A stretch of 64,000 bases of DNA from Klebsiella oxytoca (GCF_009707385.1 NZ_CP046115.1:2542001-2606000), one strand, 5' to 3'. Shown: positions 50,881 to 59,925, numbered from the stretch's first letter. Notes: generated by a model from the sequence alone, not told the origin. Made by a program: numbers and translations.

Positions 50881-51003
50881 CTAATTTTTTGTTTTTTTGC
50901 TCGGTAGAGTAGATTGTCGACGTTCGCGAACATAAGTAAAAAGATTATAAGCTGCGGTAGCCAGTAAAATTAACGCCACAATAAGAAGGGCGATTCCGGA
51001 CAT
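50881..51003 (-). CDS. Candidate 40-residue single-pass membrane protein
   Basis: ATG at 51003 is preceded on the minus strand by GAGGTG at good distance. The 40-residue product has one hydrophobic helix (SGIALLIVALILLATAAYNL) and a basic tail (YVRERRQSTLPSKKTKN), the typical topology of small inner-membrane proteins. I do not recognise it. It lies in an AT-rich stretch downstream of patD. Confidence 0.5.
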   Translation of the reverse strand: MSGIALLIVALILLATAAYNLFTYVRERRQSTLPSKKTKN

Positions 51004-51606
51004 GTAACACCTCAAAAATAGATGAGTAGAAAAACAAGCTTCACATAACTTGTGATTATGAATTTATGGTTTTTCGCAAAATAACGCAAATGGTATTTTT
51101 TATCAACATGTAGCTTTTATGAGATTTTTATCTGTTTGGTTTTTTATTAACATGTTGATTTTAATGATTATTTTATGTTATTCCGTTCTTTTAAAAGACG
51201 CTGGATGGGGTTACCCCTGCTAAAAATGATGATCTGACTTCTAAATTATTCATGCTTAAACATAATATTTTATGATCAATTACTTACCGGTATTAAAAGT
51301 ATATGGTTCTTCCAGGATATCGAGAATGACGCGTGTTAACGGTTAAAGTAAAAATGGGAAAATTTAACCATAAGAAAAAAGATGTTATTTGGATTAATGG
51401 TTAAGAATATTATGTAAGGCAGTATCGAAATAACGTTGGCAATTATTTAACGCGATCCTTAATTTTTTAATTTACGGGAAATGTAACCTTTATGTTAATT
51501 TTTATGGAGCTGGCGATACCTGAAGGAGAAGGGGCAGGCGTTTGACTTTGTAGGCTCGCTCATGCGAACATTCGGCGCAATTTGTTACCTCGAAGTTGAT
51601 ATTGTT
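51004..51606. other. AT-rich spacer with no supported gene
   Basis: About 600 bases, strongly AT-rich, with many short T and A runs. It probably holds the promoter of the small membrane frame on the left and of the small exported gene on the right. No frame with a ribosome site was found. Confidence 0.45.
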
Positions 51607-51846
51607 TTGAAAAAAATAGTGGGTTTTCTCTTTGTGGTTTGCGCCACGGTGGCTCTTTACGGCAATTTTCCGGCCAGACAGATTATTGGCTGTGAGAAAC
51701 AGGGCGTAGCGGAAGCTATCTGCGTTGCGGCAGAGTGGGATAGCGAAAAAGTCGATCTGCTGCCGGCATGGAATCCTGACGTCCAGAAGCTGATGGCCGT
51801 TCACAACAATCAATCTGTTGGTGAGACAGGTTCTTTCACGTTGTAA
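51607..51846 (+). CDS. Small exported protein of unknown function (79 aa)
   Basis: I favour the TTG at 51607, giving a Sec signal (KKIVGFLFVVCATVALYG); the ATG at 51562 would place 15 polar residues ahead of it. The mature part has two cysteines (IIGCEKQGVAEAICVAAEW) that could bond. The stop is directly followed by a strong terminator, which supports a real gene. The ribosome site is poor, so the start is uncertain. Not recognised. Confidence 0.5.
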   Translation: MKKIVGFLFVVCATVALYGNFPARQIIGCEKQGVAEAICVAAEWDSEKVDLLPAWNPDVQKLMAVHNNQSVGETGSFTL

Positions 51847-51874
51847 AAAAGCAGCCTTTGAAGGCTGCTTTTTT
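51845..51874. terminator. Bidirectional intrinsic terminator
   Basis: AAAAAAGCAGCCTT-TG-AAGGCTGCTTTTTT, symmetrical with A and T runs on both sides, between the plus-strand small gene ending at 51846 and the minus-strand yncL. Confidence 0.9.
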
Positions 51875-51897
51875 AGGTTTCATTGCTGAGTAAATCG

Positions 51898-51990
51898 CTA
51901 AAGCCAACCAAAACGAACGGATAACAGGCCTATAAGCGCTAGCGCAGCGCCGAGATTAATCAGAATGACGGTTTTGCTGGAAACATCCAT
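51898..51990 (-). CDS. yncL: YncL, 30-residue membrane protein
   Basis: The frame from ATG at 51990 encodes 30 residues starting MDVSSKTVILIN and ending VRFGWL. E. coli YncL is MNVSSRTVVLINFFAAVGLF followed by TLISMRFGWFI; the common ends and length make this the orthologue. One transmembrane helix. Function unknown; E. coli YncL is a verified stress-related small protein. GGTGGCG precedes the ATG. Confidence 0.85.
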   Translation of the reverse strand: MDVSSKTVILINLGAALALIGLLSVRFGWL

Positions 51991-52187
51991 AACGCCACCT
52001 TAATGAATAAGCCTCTACAGGTATAGTACGAGGTTAAAGGTCGCGCTATCGGACTAAGCCGAATAGGGCGTTTTTCTGAAATCAGGTCTGCTAGCAGTGG
52101 TAAAATGCCATAATCTCTGACGCACTCTGGGGTGCAAAAAAGCATCGCAATACGCCAAAAATGCTTGTCAGGGAAGGAAGAAGATAA

Positions 52188-52361
52188 ATGACTTTATACC
52201 AGAAAATGCTGGTTTTTTATGCAGTTATGGGCTGCATCTGTGCTGTAATAAGCTGGTTCTTAACTAAAGATAGTCGCTGGATCCGCCTGCTGGCAGCGTT
52301 GTTGATTGGCGCGACCTGGCCGTTTAGCTTTCCAATGGCGCTGCTGGTCTCATTGTTTTGA
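52188..52361 (+). CDS. ortT: OrtT (YdcX), orphan membrane toxin-type protein
   Basis: A 57-residue membrane protein of exactly the length of E. coli OrtT. It begins MTLYQKMLVFYAVMGCIC, has a charged loop (TKDSRWIRLL) and ends IGATWPFSFPMALLVSL plus F, matching E. coli OrtT in pattern (MSLYQHMLVFYAVMA... GATWPMSFPVALLFSLF). OrtT is an orphan toxin that damages the inner membrane and slows growth under stress, with no antitoxin. GGGAAGGAAGAAG precedes the start. Confidence 0.9.
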   Translation: MTLYQKMLVFYAVMGCICAVISWFLTKDSRWIRLLAALLIGATWPFSFPMALLVSLF

Positions 52362-52569
52362 GATAAAAATCGATGGCTCACTTTCCGTTATGGCTGTATA
52401 AAAAAACAGCTGCTATTAACGGCGGATTTTCGAGGAATGGTATTTTCCCCGCTCATACTGGCGCCACGCTTCCTGACCGTTCCACGGCAATAACGCCGCG
52501 GAACGTCAGCTTGATGATGTAGTCTTTAACCAACTGTAGAAATTCAATGACCGCTGGCTGCCCTGAGGC
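52362..52569 (-). other. Possible gene relic behind the broken aldehyde dehydrogenase gene
   Basis: On the minus strand, just after the aldehyde dehydrogenase stop, protein-like stretches appear in two frames: GQPAVIEFLQLVKDYIIKLT, then one base out of frame LLPWNGQEAWRQYERGKYHS ending at a TAA near 52418. Neither has a start codon. This looks like the remains of a gene deleted and frameshifted, but I cannot name it. Confidence 0.3.
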
Positions 52570-54003
52570 TTAAAACGGCAGCTCGCGCCGAAGCGTTTGC
52601 AGCGTTATCCAGCGTAACTCGGTAAATTCAGCAATTCCCGCGCGTCCGCCAAAGCGACCATAGCCTGAAGATTTACAGCCGCCAAACGGCATTTGCGCTT
52701 CATCATGAACGGTAGGCCCGTTGATGTGGCAAATGCCGGTTTGCAGATGTTGCGCCAGATTTCAGGCGCGGGCGCTATCCCGGCTGTAGATGGCCGATGA
52801 GAGCCCATATTCGCTTTCATTGGCGACGGCCAGCGCTTCGGTTTCATCCTGAACGCGAATAATCGATTTCACCGGGCCAAACGACTCTTCATGCCAGATA
52901 CGCATCTCCCGGGTGACGCCATCAAGTAATGTAGGTCGCATTTGCACCGAGTCAGAGGTACCCCCGGCCAGCAGACGGGCCCCTTTGGCCAGCGCGTCTT
53001 CGATCAACGCATTACAGCGGGTGACGGTTTTCATATCCACTACCGGACCGAGAAGGCTGGCGGGCAGGGCGGCGGCCCGTCGGGCGAGCAGCGCGACAAA
53101 CTCTTCCGCAACGGTGCTATCGACGATGATGCGTTCGGTCGACATGCAGATTTGTCCGGCGTTGGCAAAAGCGCCAAAAATGGCGCCTGCCGCCGCCTGT
53201 TCAAGGTCCGCGTCATCCAGTACCAGCAGCGGCGCTTTACCGCCCAGCTCAAGCACAGCCGGCTTAAGATGTTCGCCGCAGGTGCGGGCGATTATCCGTC
53301 CCACCGGCGTCGAACCCGTGAAATTAATCCGCCGTACGGCAGGGTGAGCAATCAGAGATTCCACCAGTGCCGGCGCATCGGCGGGGGCGCAGGTCAGATA
53401 GTTGACGACCCCGTCCGGAAAACCGGCCGCCGCCAGGGCATCGATAATCAGCCCCTGAGTCGCCGGTGAAAGTTCCGCTCCTTTGAGAATCACCGTATTG
53501 CCGCAGGCCAGCGGTGTAGCGATGGCGCGGGTCGCCAGAATGAGTGGCGCATTCCACGGGGCCATACCCAGTACCACGCCCGCGCCCTGGCGAATCCCCA
53601 TTGCGAGGCTGCCCGGGACGTTTGAAGGAATTACCTGTCCTTCGATCTGCGTAGTTAACGAAGCGGCTTCGCGCAGAATGTCGGCAGCCAGATGCACGTT
53701 AAAGCCAGCCCAATGCGCAGTGGCGCCCGTTTCAGCCGCCATCGCGGCAATAAATTTGGCCTCGTGCCTGAGCATCTCTTCTGCGGCTTCCAGCAGAAGG
53801 CGTCGCCGCTCTGCGGGGGACGTTTCACGCCATACCAGGAACGCCGCACCCGCGACATCGGCGCAACGCCTGGCATCGGCCGGGCTTGCGGCGCTGGCAA
53901 CGGAGGCGATCTCTTCCGTTAAAGGATTGCGGCGGGAAAAGGTGGCGTGGCCTTCAGCATCGTGCCACTGACCGTTGGTGTACAGGTTGCAGGTTATTGT
54001 CAT
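52570..54003 (-). pseudogene. Aldehyde dehydrogenase gene with internal TGA
   Basis: The frame from 54003 encodes an aldehyde dehydrogenase of the vanillin/salicylaldehyde type: PWNAPLIL, base Glu in LELGGKAPLL, nucleophile Cys in FANAGQICMSTERI. It stops at a TGA (52762-52764, codon 414). Translation continues in the same frame for 63 more codons to TAA at 52570, with typical C-terminal features (HINGPTVHDEAQMPFGGCKS, SGYGRFGG). So one stop codon, not a frameshift, truncates a 477-codon gene. The lost part includes the oligomerisation and cofactor-contact region, so the product is probably inactive unless the stop is read through or is an error. Confidence 0.88.
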
Positions 54004-54273
54004 TGTTAGCTTCTTCCGGGGTCAGGATTTGCTGAGTGTACCGGGTTGTGCGACGGTACGGTGCTGGCCGGGCGGTTATCGCCCGCTTTTTTCGTAACCT
54101 TTAGCAGGCCTCACATTTATTGGTGAAACTAATGAAGTCGGATTGATCCGGTGCTGAATTAATCGGCGAAAACGCCGTTTTTAGCATAACCTGATACCAA
54201 TTGATTATTTGCCGGTTGAATGTACCTGTGCTGTTATTGAAGCACTTATAATAAATTCATAAGGCTTATAACC

Positions 54274-55872
54274 ATGTCTACAGGGAAAACGCTGCTTGCG
54301 CTGGCGTTGAGCGCACTAATGCCGACCGCGGGCGTCTGGGCGGCGGGAAACGACACGCTGGTTTACTGTTCTGAGGCTTCTCCGGAATCCTTTAACCCGC
54401 AGATTGCCAGCTCCGGCCCGTCCTTCGTTGCCAGTTCCCAGGTGCTGTATAACCGGCTGATAAACTTCGACCCGGTCAAGAACACGCCGATACCTTCACT
54501 GGCGACCGAATGGAACGTTTCCCCTGACGGCAAAACCTGGACCTTTACTCTGCGTAAAGGCGTGCAGTTCAACAGCAATAAATTCTTTAAGCCGACCCGC
54601 GATTTCAACGCCGACGATGTGCTGTTCTCGGTGCTGCGGCAGAAAGATGAGAGCCATCCGTATCACAAGGTTTCGCAAGGGCATTATGAATACTTCCACG
54701 ATGTCGGGCTTGATAAGCTTATTAAAGAAGTCAAAAAGATTGATGACTATCACGTCCAGTTTGTACTGAGCGAGCCGAACGCGGCGTTTCTGGCCGACTG
54801 GGGAATGGATTTTGCGTCGATTCTGTCTGCCGAATATGCCGAGGCGATGCTGAAAAAAGGGACGCCGGAATATGTTGATACCTGGCCCATCGGCACCGGC
54901 CCCTACGCGCTGCAGCAGTATAAAGTGGATTCGCTAATCCGCTATATTGCCAATCCGCACTACTGGGACGGTGAAGTGCCCACCAAACATCTGATTTTTT
55001 CCATTACGCCAAACGTTGAGACGCGTCTGGCGAAGCTGCAAACCAATGAATGCCAGATTATTCCCGCGCCGTCGCCGGTGCAGTTCCCGGTGATAAAAGG
55101 CAATAAAGATCTGGCGCTCCATTCGGTTGAGGCGCTCAACGTTGGCTATCTGGCGTTTAACACCGAGAAGAAGCCGTTTGATAACGTGCTGGTGCGTCAG
55201 GCGCTGAATTACGCGACCGATAAGCAGGCGATCGTTAAAGCGGTATTCCTGGACTCCGGCAGCGTAGCAAAATCACCGATCCCCGCTAATATGCTCGGCT
55301 ATAAGCAAGATCTGCCGGACTATGGCTACGATCCGCAAAAAGCGAAAGATCTTCTTAAACAGGCAGGGCTGGAAAAGGGGGCCGAAGTTACCCTGTGGTC
55401 AATGCCGGTACAGCGGCCGTACAATCCTAATTCGCGTCGGGTTGCAGAGATGATCCAGAATGACTGGAGCAAGGTCGGGATCAAAGCCAAAATCGTCACC
55501 TATGAGTGGGGCGAATATCTCGCCGGAATGCGCAAAGGCGAGCACGACAGCGCGCTGTTTGGCTGGATGTCCGATAACGGCGATCCGGATAACTTTGCAG
55601 GCACGCTGTTGAGCTGCGCTAACATCACAACCGGCTCTAACGTTGCCCGCTGGTGCGACAAGTCCTACGATGCGCTGGTGAAAAAGGCTATCCTGGTAAG
55701 CGACCCGCAGGAGCGGAGCAAACTTTATGCTCAGGCGCAGGAGATTTTTTATCAGCAGGCGCCATGGCTGACACTGGCGACCGGAAAGACCTTCTACGCG
55801 ACGCGTAGCAACGTCAGCGGCTATAGCGTGAGCCTGATGGGCAGCGATTTTTCCAAAGTTAAACTCAACTAA
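54274..55872 (+). CDS. Dipeptide/oligopeptide ABC transporter binding protein (DppA-like), intact
   Basis: A 532-residue periplasmic binding protein of SBP family 5 with a Sec signal (cleavage about after VWAA, residue 24). The mature start NDTLVYCSEASPESFNPQ is like DppA, and VPQRPYNPNSRRVAEMIQ-type C-terminal features (VQRPYNPNSRRVAEMIQND) are conserved. It is a clear paralogue of the frameshifted gene at 34691. No permease or ATPase genes lie nearby, so it probably feeds the main Dpp transporter or another. It precedes ydcY by 17 bases. Confidence 0.92.
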   Translation: MSTGKTLLALALSALMPTAGVWAAGNDTLVYCSEASPESFNPQIASSGPSFVASSQVLYNRLINFDPVKNTPIPSLATEWNVSPDGKTWTFTLRKGVQFNSNKFFKPTRDFNADDVLFSVLRQKDESHPYHKVSQGHYEYFHDVGLDKLIKEVKKIDDYHVQFVLSEPNAAFLADWGMDFASILSAEYAEAMLKKGTPEYVDTWPIGTGPYALQQYKVDSLIRYIANPHYWDGEVPTKHLIFSITPNVETRLAKLQTNECQIIPAPSPVQFPVIKGNKDLALHSVEALNVGYLAFNTEKKPFDNVLVRQALNYATDKQAIVKAVFLDSGSVAKSPIPANMLGYKQDLPDYGYDPQKAKDLLKQAGLEKGAEVTLWSMPVQRPYNPNSRRVAEMIQNDWSKVGIKAKIVTYEWGEYLAGMRKGEHDSALFGWMSDNGDPDNFAGTLLSCANITTGSNVARWCDKSYDALVKKAILVSDPQERSKLYAQAQEIFYQQAPWLTLATGKTFYATRSNVSGYSVSLMGSDFSKVKLN

Positions 55873-55889
55873 GCCATAAGGAGAGAAGC

Positions 55890-56123
55890 ATGTCGCATCT
55901 GGATGAGGTTGTCGCCCGCGTGGACGCAGCGATTGCTGAAAGCGTCATCACCCATATGAATGAGTTACTGATTGCGCTGAGCGATGACGGCGAGCTGGGG
56001 CGGGAAGAGCGCTACGTTCAGCAGCAGCGTTTACGCACCGCTATCGCCCATCATGGACGCCAGCAGCTTGAGGAGCAGGAAGCGCGCCGGGAGCTGCTAA
56101 CCCGCGGCGGCGAGATTCATTAA
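55890..56123 (+). CDS. ydcY: YdcY (DUF2526)
   Basis: A 77-residue protein matching E. coli YdcY in length (77) and sequence (MSHLDEVVARVDAAIAESVI, RYVQQQRLRTAIAHHGRQQL). Helical, cytoplasmic, unknown function. AAGGAGAG precedes the start. It follows the binding protein gene closely and probably shares its transcript, unlike in E. coli, where ydcX precedes it. Confidence 0.93.
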   Translation: MSHLDEVVARVDAAIAESVITHMNELLIALSDDGELGREERYVQQQRLRTAIAHHGRQQLEEQEARRELLTRGGEIH

Positions 56124-56131
56124 CGCAATGA

Positions 56132-56581
56132 CTAGAACTGGCGTCTGGCCACCAGCCAGGCGCCAACTACCAGCATTACCGCGCCGCACAGCGGGCCAAT
56201 CAGCGCACGAATCGGGACGCTGTGCGCGCGAATCAGGTCAATCACTAACCCCCCAACCAGCTGGCTGGCGATTAGCACCGCAATGGTGGTCGCCGCCCCG
56301 ACGTTTTGGTAGCCGCTGATACTGGCAAAGACGAAGAACGACCCCAGCAAGCCCGGAATAAGCGTCCACCACTTAATGTTCTCCGCCAGTTCCTGAAACC
56401 CTGCGGCGCCGTGTCTAAGCATCAGGATTGTTACAAAAATCACGATACCGACCAGCGAGTTAAGCAGCATAGCGATCAGAATGGTCGAAGCTGACTGGGT
56501 AATCCGCACCATCAGCGTGTTTTGCAGGACCAGCCCGACGCCGGCGGCAATTAAACAGGCAAGGGTCAGCGTTTGATTCAT
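56132..56581 (-). CDS. ydcZ: YdcZ, DMT-type inner-membrane protein (DUF606)
   Basis: A 149-residue protein with five hydrophobic segments, the length of E. coli YdcZ (149). The family (EamA-like half transporters) includes members with unknown substrates. It overlaps the end of mnaT by 4 bases (56578-56581), so the two genes form an operon mnaT-ydcZ. It converges with ydcY, eight bases away. Confidence 0.92.
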   Translation of the reverse strand: MNQTLTLACLIAAGVGLVLQNTLMVRITQSASTILIAMLLNSLVGIVIFVTILMLRHGAAGFQELAENIKWWTLIPGLLGSFFVFASISGYQNVGAATTIAVLIASQLVGGLVIDLIRAHSVPIRALIGPLCGAVMLVVGAWLVARRQF

Positions 56582-57096
56582 GCACTGCCGTCCGGATCGC
56601 GGCGATCGTCAAGCTGCAGCTGCATAAACGTCAAATCCAGCCAGCGGCCAAATTTTGTGCCTACCTGCGGCATTTGACCGGTAGTGATAAAACCCAGCGT
56701 TTCATGCAGATGCAAAGACGCCTTATTTTGCGCTTCAATACCGGCGACCATAACGTGTTTATTCAACCGCTTAGCCTCAGCGATGAGGGCGACCAGCAGG
56801 CTGCGACCGAGACCTTTTCCCTGATGATCCGGATGGACATATACCGAATGCTCTACGGTATGACGGAAGCCGTCAAAGGCGCGCCAGTCGCCAAAAGAGG
56901 AGTAGCCGGCGATTGCGCCATTTTCTTCGCTGACCAGCACCGGATAACCGGCGATCTGCCGGGCTTCAAACCAGGCAATACGGTTATCGGTATCGACGGT
57001 TTTGTCATTCCAGATGGCGGCGGTATGGAGTACCGCGTGATTGTAGATTTCAGCGATTGCCGCGCAATCGTCTTTGCTGGCATGGCGGATGGTCAT
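56578..57096 (-). CDS. mnaT: L-amino acid N-acyltransferase MnaT (YncA)
   Basis: I start it at 57096 (MTIRHASKDDCAAIAEIYNH), giving 172 residues as in E. coli MnaT; the upstream frame lacks a ribosome site. A GNAT enzyme with the acetyl-CoA loop VYVHPDHQGKGLGRSLL. E. coli MnaT acetylates L-methionine sulfone, sulfoximine and related amino acids, so protects against methionine analogues. It is divergent from an XRE-cupin regulator gene, and palindromic sites lie between. Confidence 0.93.
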   Translation of the reverse strand: MTIRHASKDDCAAIAEIYNHAVLHTAAIWNDKTVDTDNRIAWFEARQIAGYPVLVSEENGAIAGYSSFGDWRAFDGFRHTVEHSVYVHPDHQGKGLGRSLLVALIAEAKRLNKHVMVAGIEAQNKASLHLHETLGFITTGQMPQVGTKFGRWLDLTFMQLQLDDRRDPDGSA

Positions 57097-57114
57097 GGCA
57101 AACCTCAAACGTTT

Positions 57115-57131
57115 GTACACTATAGTAGTAC
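57115..57131. promoter_or_regulatory. Regulator site A upstream of mnaT
   Basis: GTACACTATAGTAGTAC shares the 11-mer TACACTATAGT with site B at 57250. It contains the palindromic core ACTATAGT with GTAC on both ends, and lies 19 bases upstream of the mnaT start. Confidence 0.6.
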
Positions 57132-57250
57132 GATATTATTACAATAATGTACGCCGGGCTGTCACCTGCTTTGGGCATAATATTTTTATTATGTCGCGCT
57201 CTATCGCGCGCTGCCGCGGTATTCCAGGCGCTTGTTGCTACCAGAGTCAT

Positions 57251-57262
57251 ACACTATAGTGT
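57251..57262. promoter_or_regulatory. Regulator site B upstream of the XRE-cupin gene
   Basis: ACACTATAGTGT is a perfect 12-base palindrome, six bases before the regulator's ATG. With site A it suggests one regulator controls both divergent genes, and represses itself. Confidence 0.65.
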
Positions 57263-57268
57263 CACGAT

Positions 57269-57844
57269 ATGAATACTTTAGAAGACAACCTTAACCAGCG
57301 CATTAGCGCGCGTATCCGCATCGAGCGAGAATCCCGCGGCTGGTCGCTAAGCGAGCTGGCTGAGCGGGCGGGGGCTTCACGGGCGATGATCCACAAGATC
57401 GAGCGCGGTGAAAGTAGCCCGACGGCGTCGATGCTCGGACGGCTATCCGGCGCTTTCGGTATTAGCATGTCGACGCTTATCGCCCGAGCGGAGATGCAGG
57501 AAGGCAAGCTGCTGCGTTTTGCTCATCAGCCGGTGTGGCGCGACCCGCAAAGCCACTATTTGCGCCGCCACGTCTCGCCGCGTAGCGACCTGCCTATCGA
57601 TCTGGTGCAGGTGGAGCTACCGGCGGGCAGCGATGTGCCGATGCCCGCGGCTTCCTATGCGCTGGCGCGGCAGCTGATCTGGCTCCAGCAGGGCGAGCTG
57701 GTGTTTATTGAAGGCAGTACGCGCCATGAGATGCAGGCGGGAGATTGCCTGGAGTTAGGGCCGCCTAACGACTGCCGCTTTATTAATGAAACCACCCAGC
57801 CCTGTGTCTATCTGGTCGTCCGACTCAATCAATCTGCCTCATAA
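57269..57844 (+). CDS. XRE-cupin transcriptional regulator
   Basis: A 191-residue regulator. The helix-turn-helix is at about residues 15-70 (WSLSELAERAGASRAMIHKI, ERGESSPTASMLGRL) and a cupin fold at about 100-190. Its layout is like SutR but the sequence differs. It is divergent from mnaT, with shared palindromes, and the next gene curA follows within 66 bases, perhaps from the same transcript. It probably senses an amino acid or thiol compound; unproven. Confidence 0.9.
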   Translation: MNTLEDNLNQRISARIRIERESRGWSLSELAERAGASRAMIHKIERGESSPTASMLGRLSGAFGISMSTLIARAEMQEGKLLRFAHQPVWRDPQSHYLRRHVSPRSDLPIDLVQVELPAGSDVPMPAASYALARQLIWLQQGELVFIEGSTRHEMQAGDCLELGPPNDCRFINETTQPCVYLVVRLNQSAS

Positions 57845-57909
57845 TGACAATGCGCGTTGTCGGGAAAGCAGCTAGCCTCAATACAGACTTGTCAAAAGAG
57901 GAGTTTGTT

Positions 57910-58947
57910 ATGGCTTTCAATCCGCAACGCCACCGCCGCTGGCTGCTGGCATCTCGTCCGCACGGCGAGCCGACCGGGGAAAACTTCCGCCTGGAAGAGG
58001 GGGATGTCGCTTCTCCGGGGCCGGGGCAGCTACTGCTGCGCACCGTCTTTCTCTCTTTGGATCCCTATATGCGCGGACGGATGAGCGACGCGCCGTCTTA
58101 CTCGCCGCCGGTAGCCATTGGTGCGGTGATGGTAGGCGGGACCGTAAGCCGCGTTGTGACATCAAACCATGCCGATTTTCAGCCCGGCGACTGGGTGCTG
58201 GGCTATGGCGGCTGGCAGGATTATGAAATTTCCGACGGCAGTGGGCTGGTCAAGTTAGGCGATAACCCTGAGCATCCGTCCTGGGCGTTGGGTATTCTCG
58301 GCATGCCGGGCTTCACCGCCTACATGGGCCTGCTGGATATTGGTCAGCCGAAAGCGGGCGAAACGCTGGTGGTCGCCGCCGCCACCGGGCCGGTTGGCGC
58401 GACGGTTGGACAGATAGCGAAGCTGAAAGGCTGCCGTACGGTAGGCATTGCGGGCGGCAGCGAGAAGTGCCGCTATGCGGTGGAGACCTTAGGGTTCGAC
58501 GTCTGTATCGATCACCGCGCGCCCGATTTCGCCGTCAAACTGCTCGAGGCCTGTCCGCAGGGTATCGATATTTACTATGAGAACGTGGGCGGTAAAGTGT
58601 TCGATGAAGTTCTGCCGCTGTTGAACACTTCCGCCCGCGTGCCGGTTTGCGGTCTGGTTAGCGGCTATAACGCCACTGAGCTGCCCGCCGGTCCGGATCG
58701 TTTACCGCTGCTGATGGCGACGATCCTGAAGAAACGCATTCGGATGCAGGGCTTTATTATCGGCCAGGATTACGGCCATCGTATTGCGGAGTTCCAGCAG
58801 GAGATGGGGCGCTGGGTGCAGGCAGGTAAAATTAAATATCGCGAACAGGTCGTTGACGGCCTGGAGAACGCCCCGCAGGCGCTAATTGGCCTGCTGAAGG
58901 GCGAGAACTTCGGCAAAGTGGTCGTTCGCGTCTCTCCGGACGAGTAG
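57910..58947 (+). CDS. curA: NADPH-dependent curcumin reductase CurA
   Basis: A 345-residue member of the leukotriene B4 12-hydroxydehydrogenase/zinc-free MDR family, the length of E. coli CurA. Start at 57910, preceded by GAGGAG. The NADPH fold is in VVAAATGPVGATVGQIAKLK, and the tail motif YENVGGKVFDEVL is family-typical. E. coli CurA reduces curcumin to tetrahydrocurcumin in two steps; the physiological substrate is probably another alpha,beta-unsaturated carbonyl. It follows the XRE-cupin gene. Confidence 0.94.
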   Translation: MAFNPQRHRRWLLASRPHGEPTGENFRLEEGDVASPGPGQLLLRTVFLSLDPYMRGRMSDAPSYSPPVAIGAVMVGGTVSRVVTSNHADFQPGDWVLGYGGWQDYEISDGSGLVKLGDNPEHPSWALGILGMPGFTAYMGLLDIGQPKAGETLVVAAATGPVGATVGQIAKLKGCRTVGIAGGSEKCRYAVETLGFDVCIDHRAPDFAVKLLEACPQGIDIYYENVGGKVFDEVLPLLNTSARVPVCGLVSGYNATELPAGPDRLPLLMATILKKRIRMQGFIIGQDYGHRIAEFQQEMGRWVQAGKIKYREQVVDGLENAPQALIGLLKGENFGKVVVRVSPDE

Positions 58948-58953
58948 CGTTTT

Positions 58954-58978
58954 CCCGGCAGGCATCGCGCCTGCCGGG
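58954..58978. terminator. Perfect hairpin between convergent curA and rihA
   Basis: CCCGGCAGGC-ATCGC-GCCTGCCGGG is a perfect 10-base stem. It is not followed by T in either direction, so it is more a REP-like end structure than a classic terminator. Confidence 0.65.
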
Positions 58979-58989
58979 TGGTATGACGA

Positions 58990-59925
58990 TCAGGCGTAAA
59001 ACGCCAGCCGCTCGGCCAGCAGGTCAACAAATGCCTGACGGTCGACGTCGAGCATCACCGTTGCATTCGGCTTCTTACCGGTCAGGTTGTAGAAATCGAC
59101 CACCGTCATCCCCTGGGTATATTTGCCCTGGGTTTCCACGCCGACCCAGCGTTCAACGGTGGTAAACATCTCCGGCTTCAGCAGCCAGGCAATAGTGCAA
59201 GGGTCGTGCAGCGGCGCACCGACAAAACCCCACTTTTCATCCTTGTGATATTCGATAAAGAAGTCGAGCAGCTCAGCGACGATGGTGGATACCGGATTGC
59301 CGATACGCCGGAAACGCTCAATATCTTCAACGTGGATTTGCGCTTTATGGGTGACGTCTAAACCGGCCATCACTACCGGAATGCCGGACTGGAAAACGAT
59401 CTCCGCCGCTTCCGGGTCGACGTAGATATTAAACTCCACCGCCGGCTGCCAGTTACCCAGCGCCATCGCGCCACCCATAATCACAATGCGGGCGATTTTA
59501 TCGTGCAGCTCAGGGTGACTGGCGAGCAGCAGGGCGACGTTGGTTTGCGGCCCGGTGGCGACGATGGTCATCGGTATCGGGCTTTCACGTAGGGTTTTAG
59601 CCATCAGCTCAACGGCGGTGCAGGCCTGCGCAGCAAAGCCCGGCTCCGGCAGCGCCGGTCCGTCAAGACCGCTTTCTCCATGAACGTTATCGGCAATAAT
59701 CAGCTCGCGCATCAGCGGCTTGAGGGCGCCGCCGGCGACGGGAATATCCGGGCGTTTAAGCAGCGTTAGCATTCGCAGCACGTTGCGCAGCGTTTTATCC
59801 GGCGTCTGGTTTCCTGCGGAGGAGGTTACGGCTTTAACATCGAGTTCTGGTGAGGCGAGGGCAAGCACGAGAGCAATCGCGTCATCGTGACCCGGGTCGC
59901 AATCGATAATCACTGGCAGTGCCAT
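58990..59925 (-). CDS. rihA: Pyrimidine-specific ribonucleoside hydrolase RihA
   Basis: A 311-residue nucleoside hydrolase; E. coli RihA is also 311 and very similar (for instance [20 protein letters not shown] and [19 protein letters not shown]). I start at 59925 ([15 protein letters not shown]) with AAGGAG upstream; the longer frame adds an unrelated 61 residues. The calcium-binding aspartates are in DCDPGHDD. It releases ribose from cytidine and uridine. In E. coli rihA lies near gltI, so this is a relocated copy or a second homologue. Confidence 0.92.
   Translation of the reverse strand: MALPVIIDCDPGHDDAIALVLALASPELDVKAVTSSAGNQTPDKTLRNVLRMLTLLKRPDIPVAGGALKPLMRELIIADNVHGESGLDGPALPEPGFAAQACTAVELMAKTLRESPIPMTIVATGPQTNVALLLASHPELHDKIARIVIMGGAMALGNWQPAVEFNIYVDPEAAEIVFQSGIPVVMAGLDVTHKAQIHVEDIERFRRIGNPVSTIVAELLDFFIEYHKDEKWGFVGAPLHDPCTIAWLLKPEMFTTVERWVGVETQGKYTQGMTVVDFYNLTGKKPNATVMLDVDRQAFVDLLAERLAFYA

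Noticed and set aside
51502-51813. 103-codon minus-strand frame opposite the small exported gene
   Set aside because: No start signals; the plus-strand frame has a signal peptide and ends at a terminator.
52762-52764. Selenocysteine at the internal TGA of the aldehyde dehydrogenase
   Set aside because: The position is not a catalytic Cys site in the family, and no suitable hairpin is seen directly downstream.
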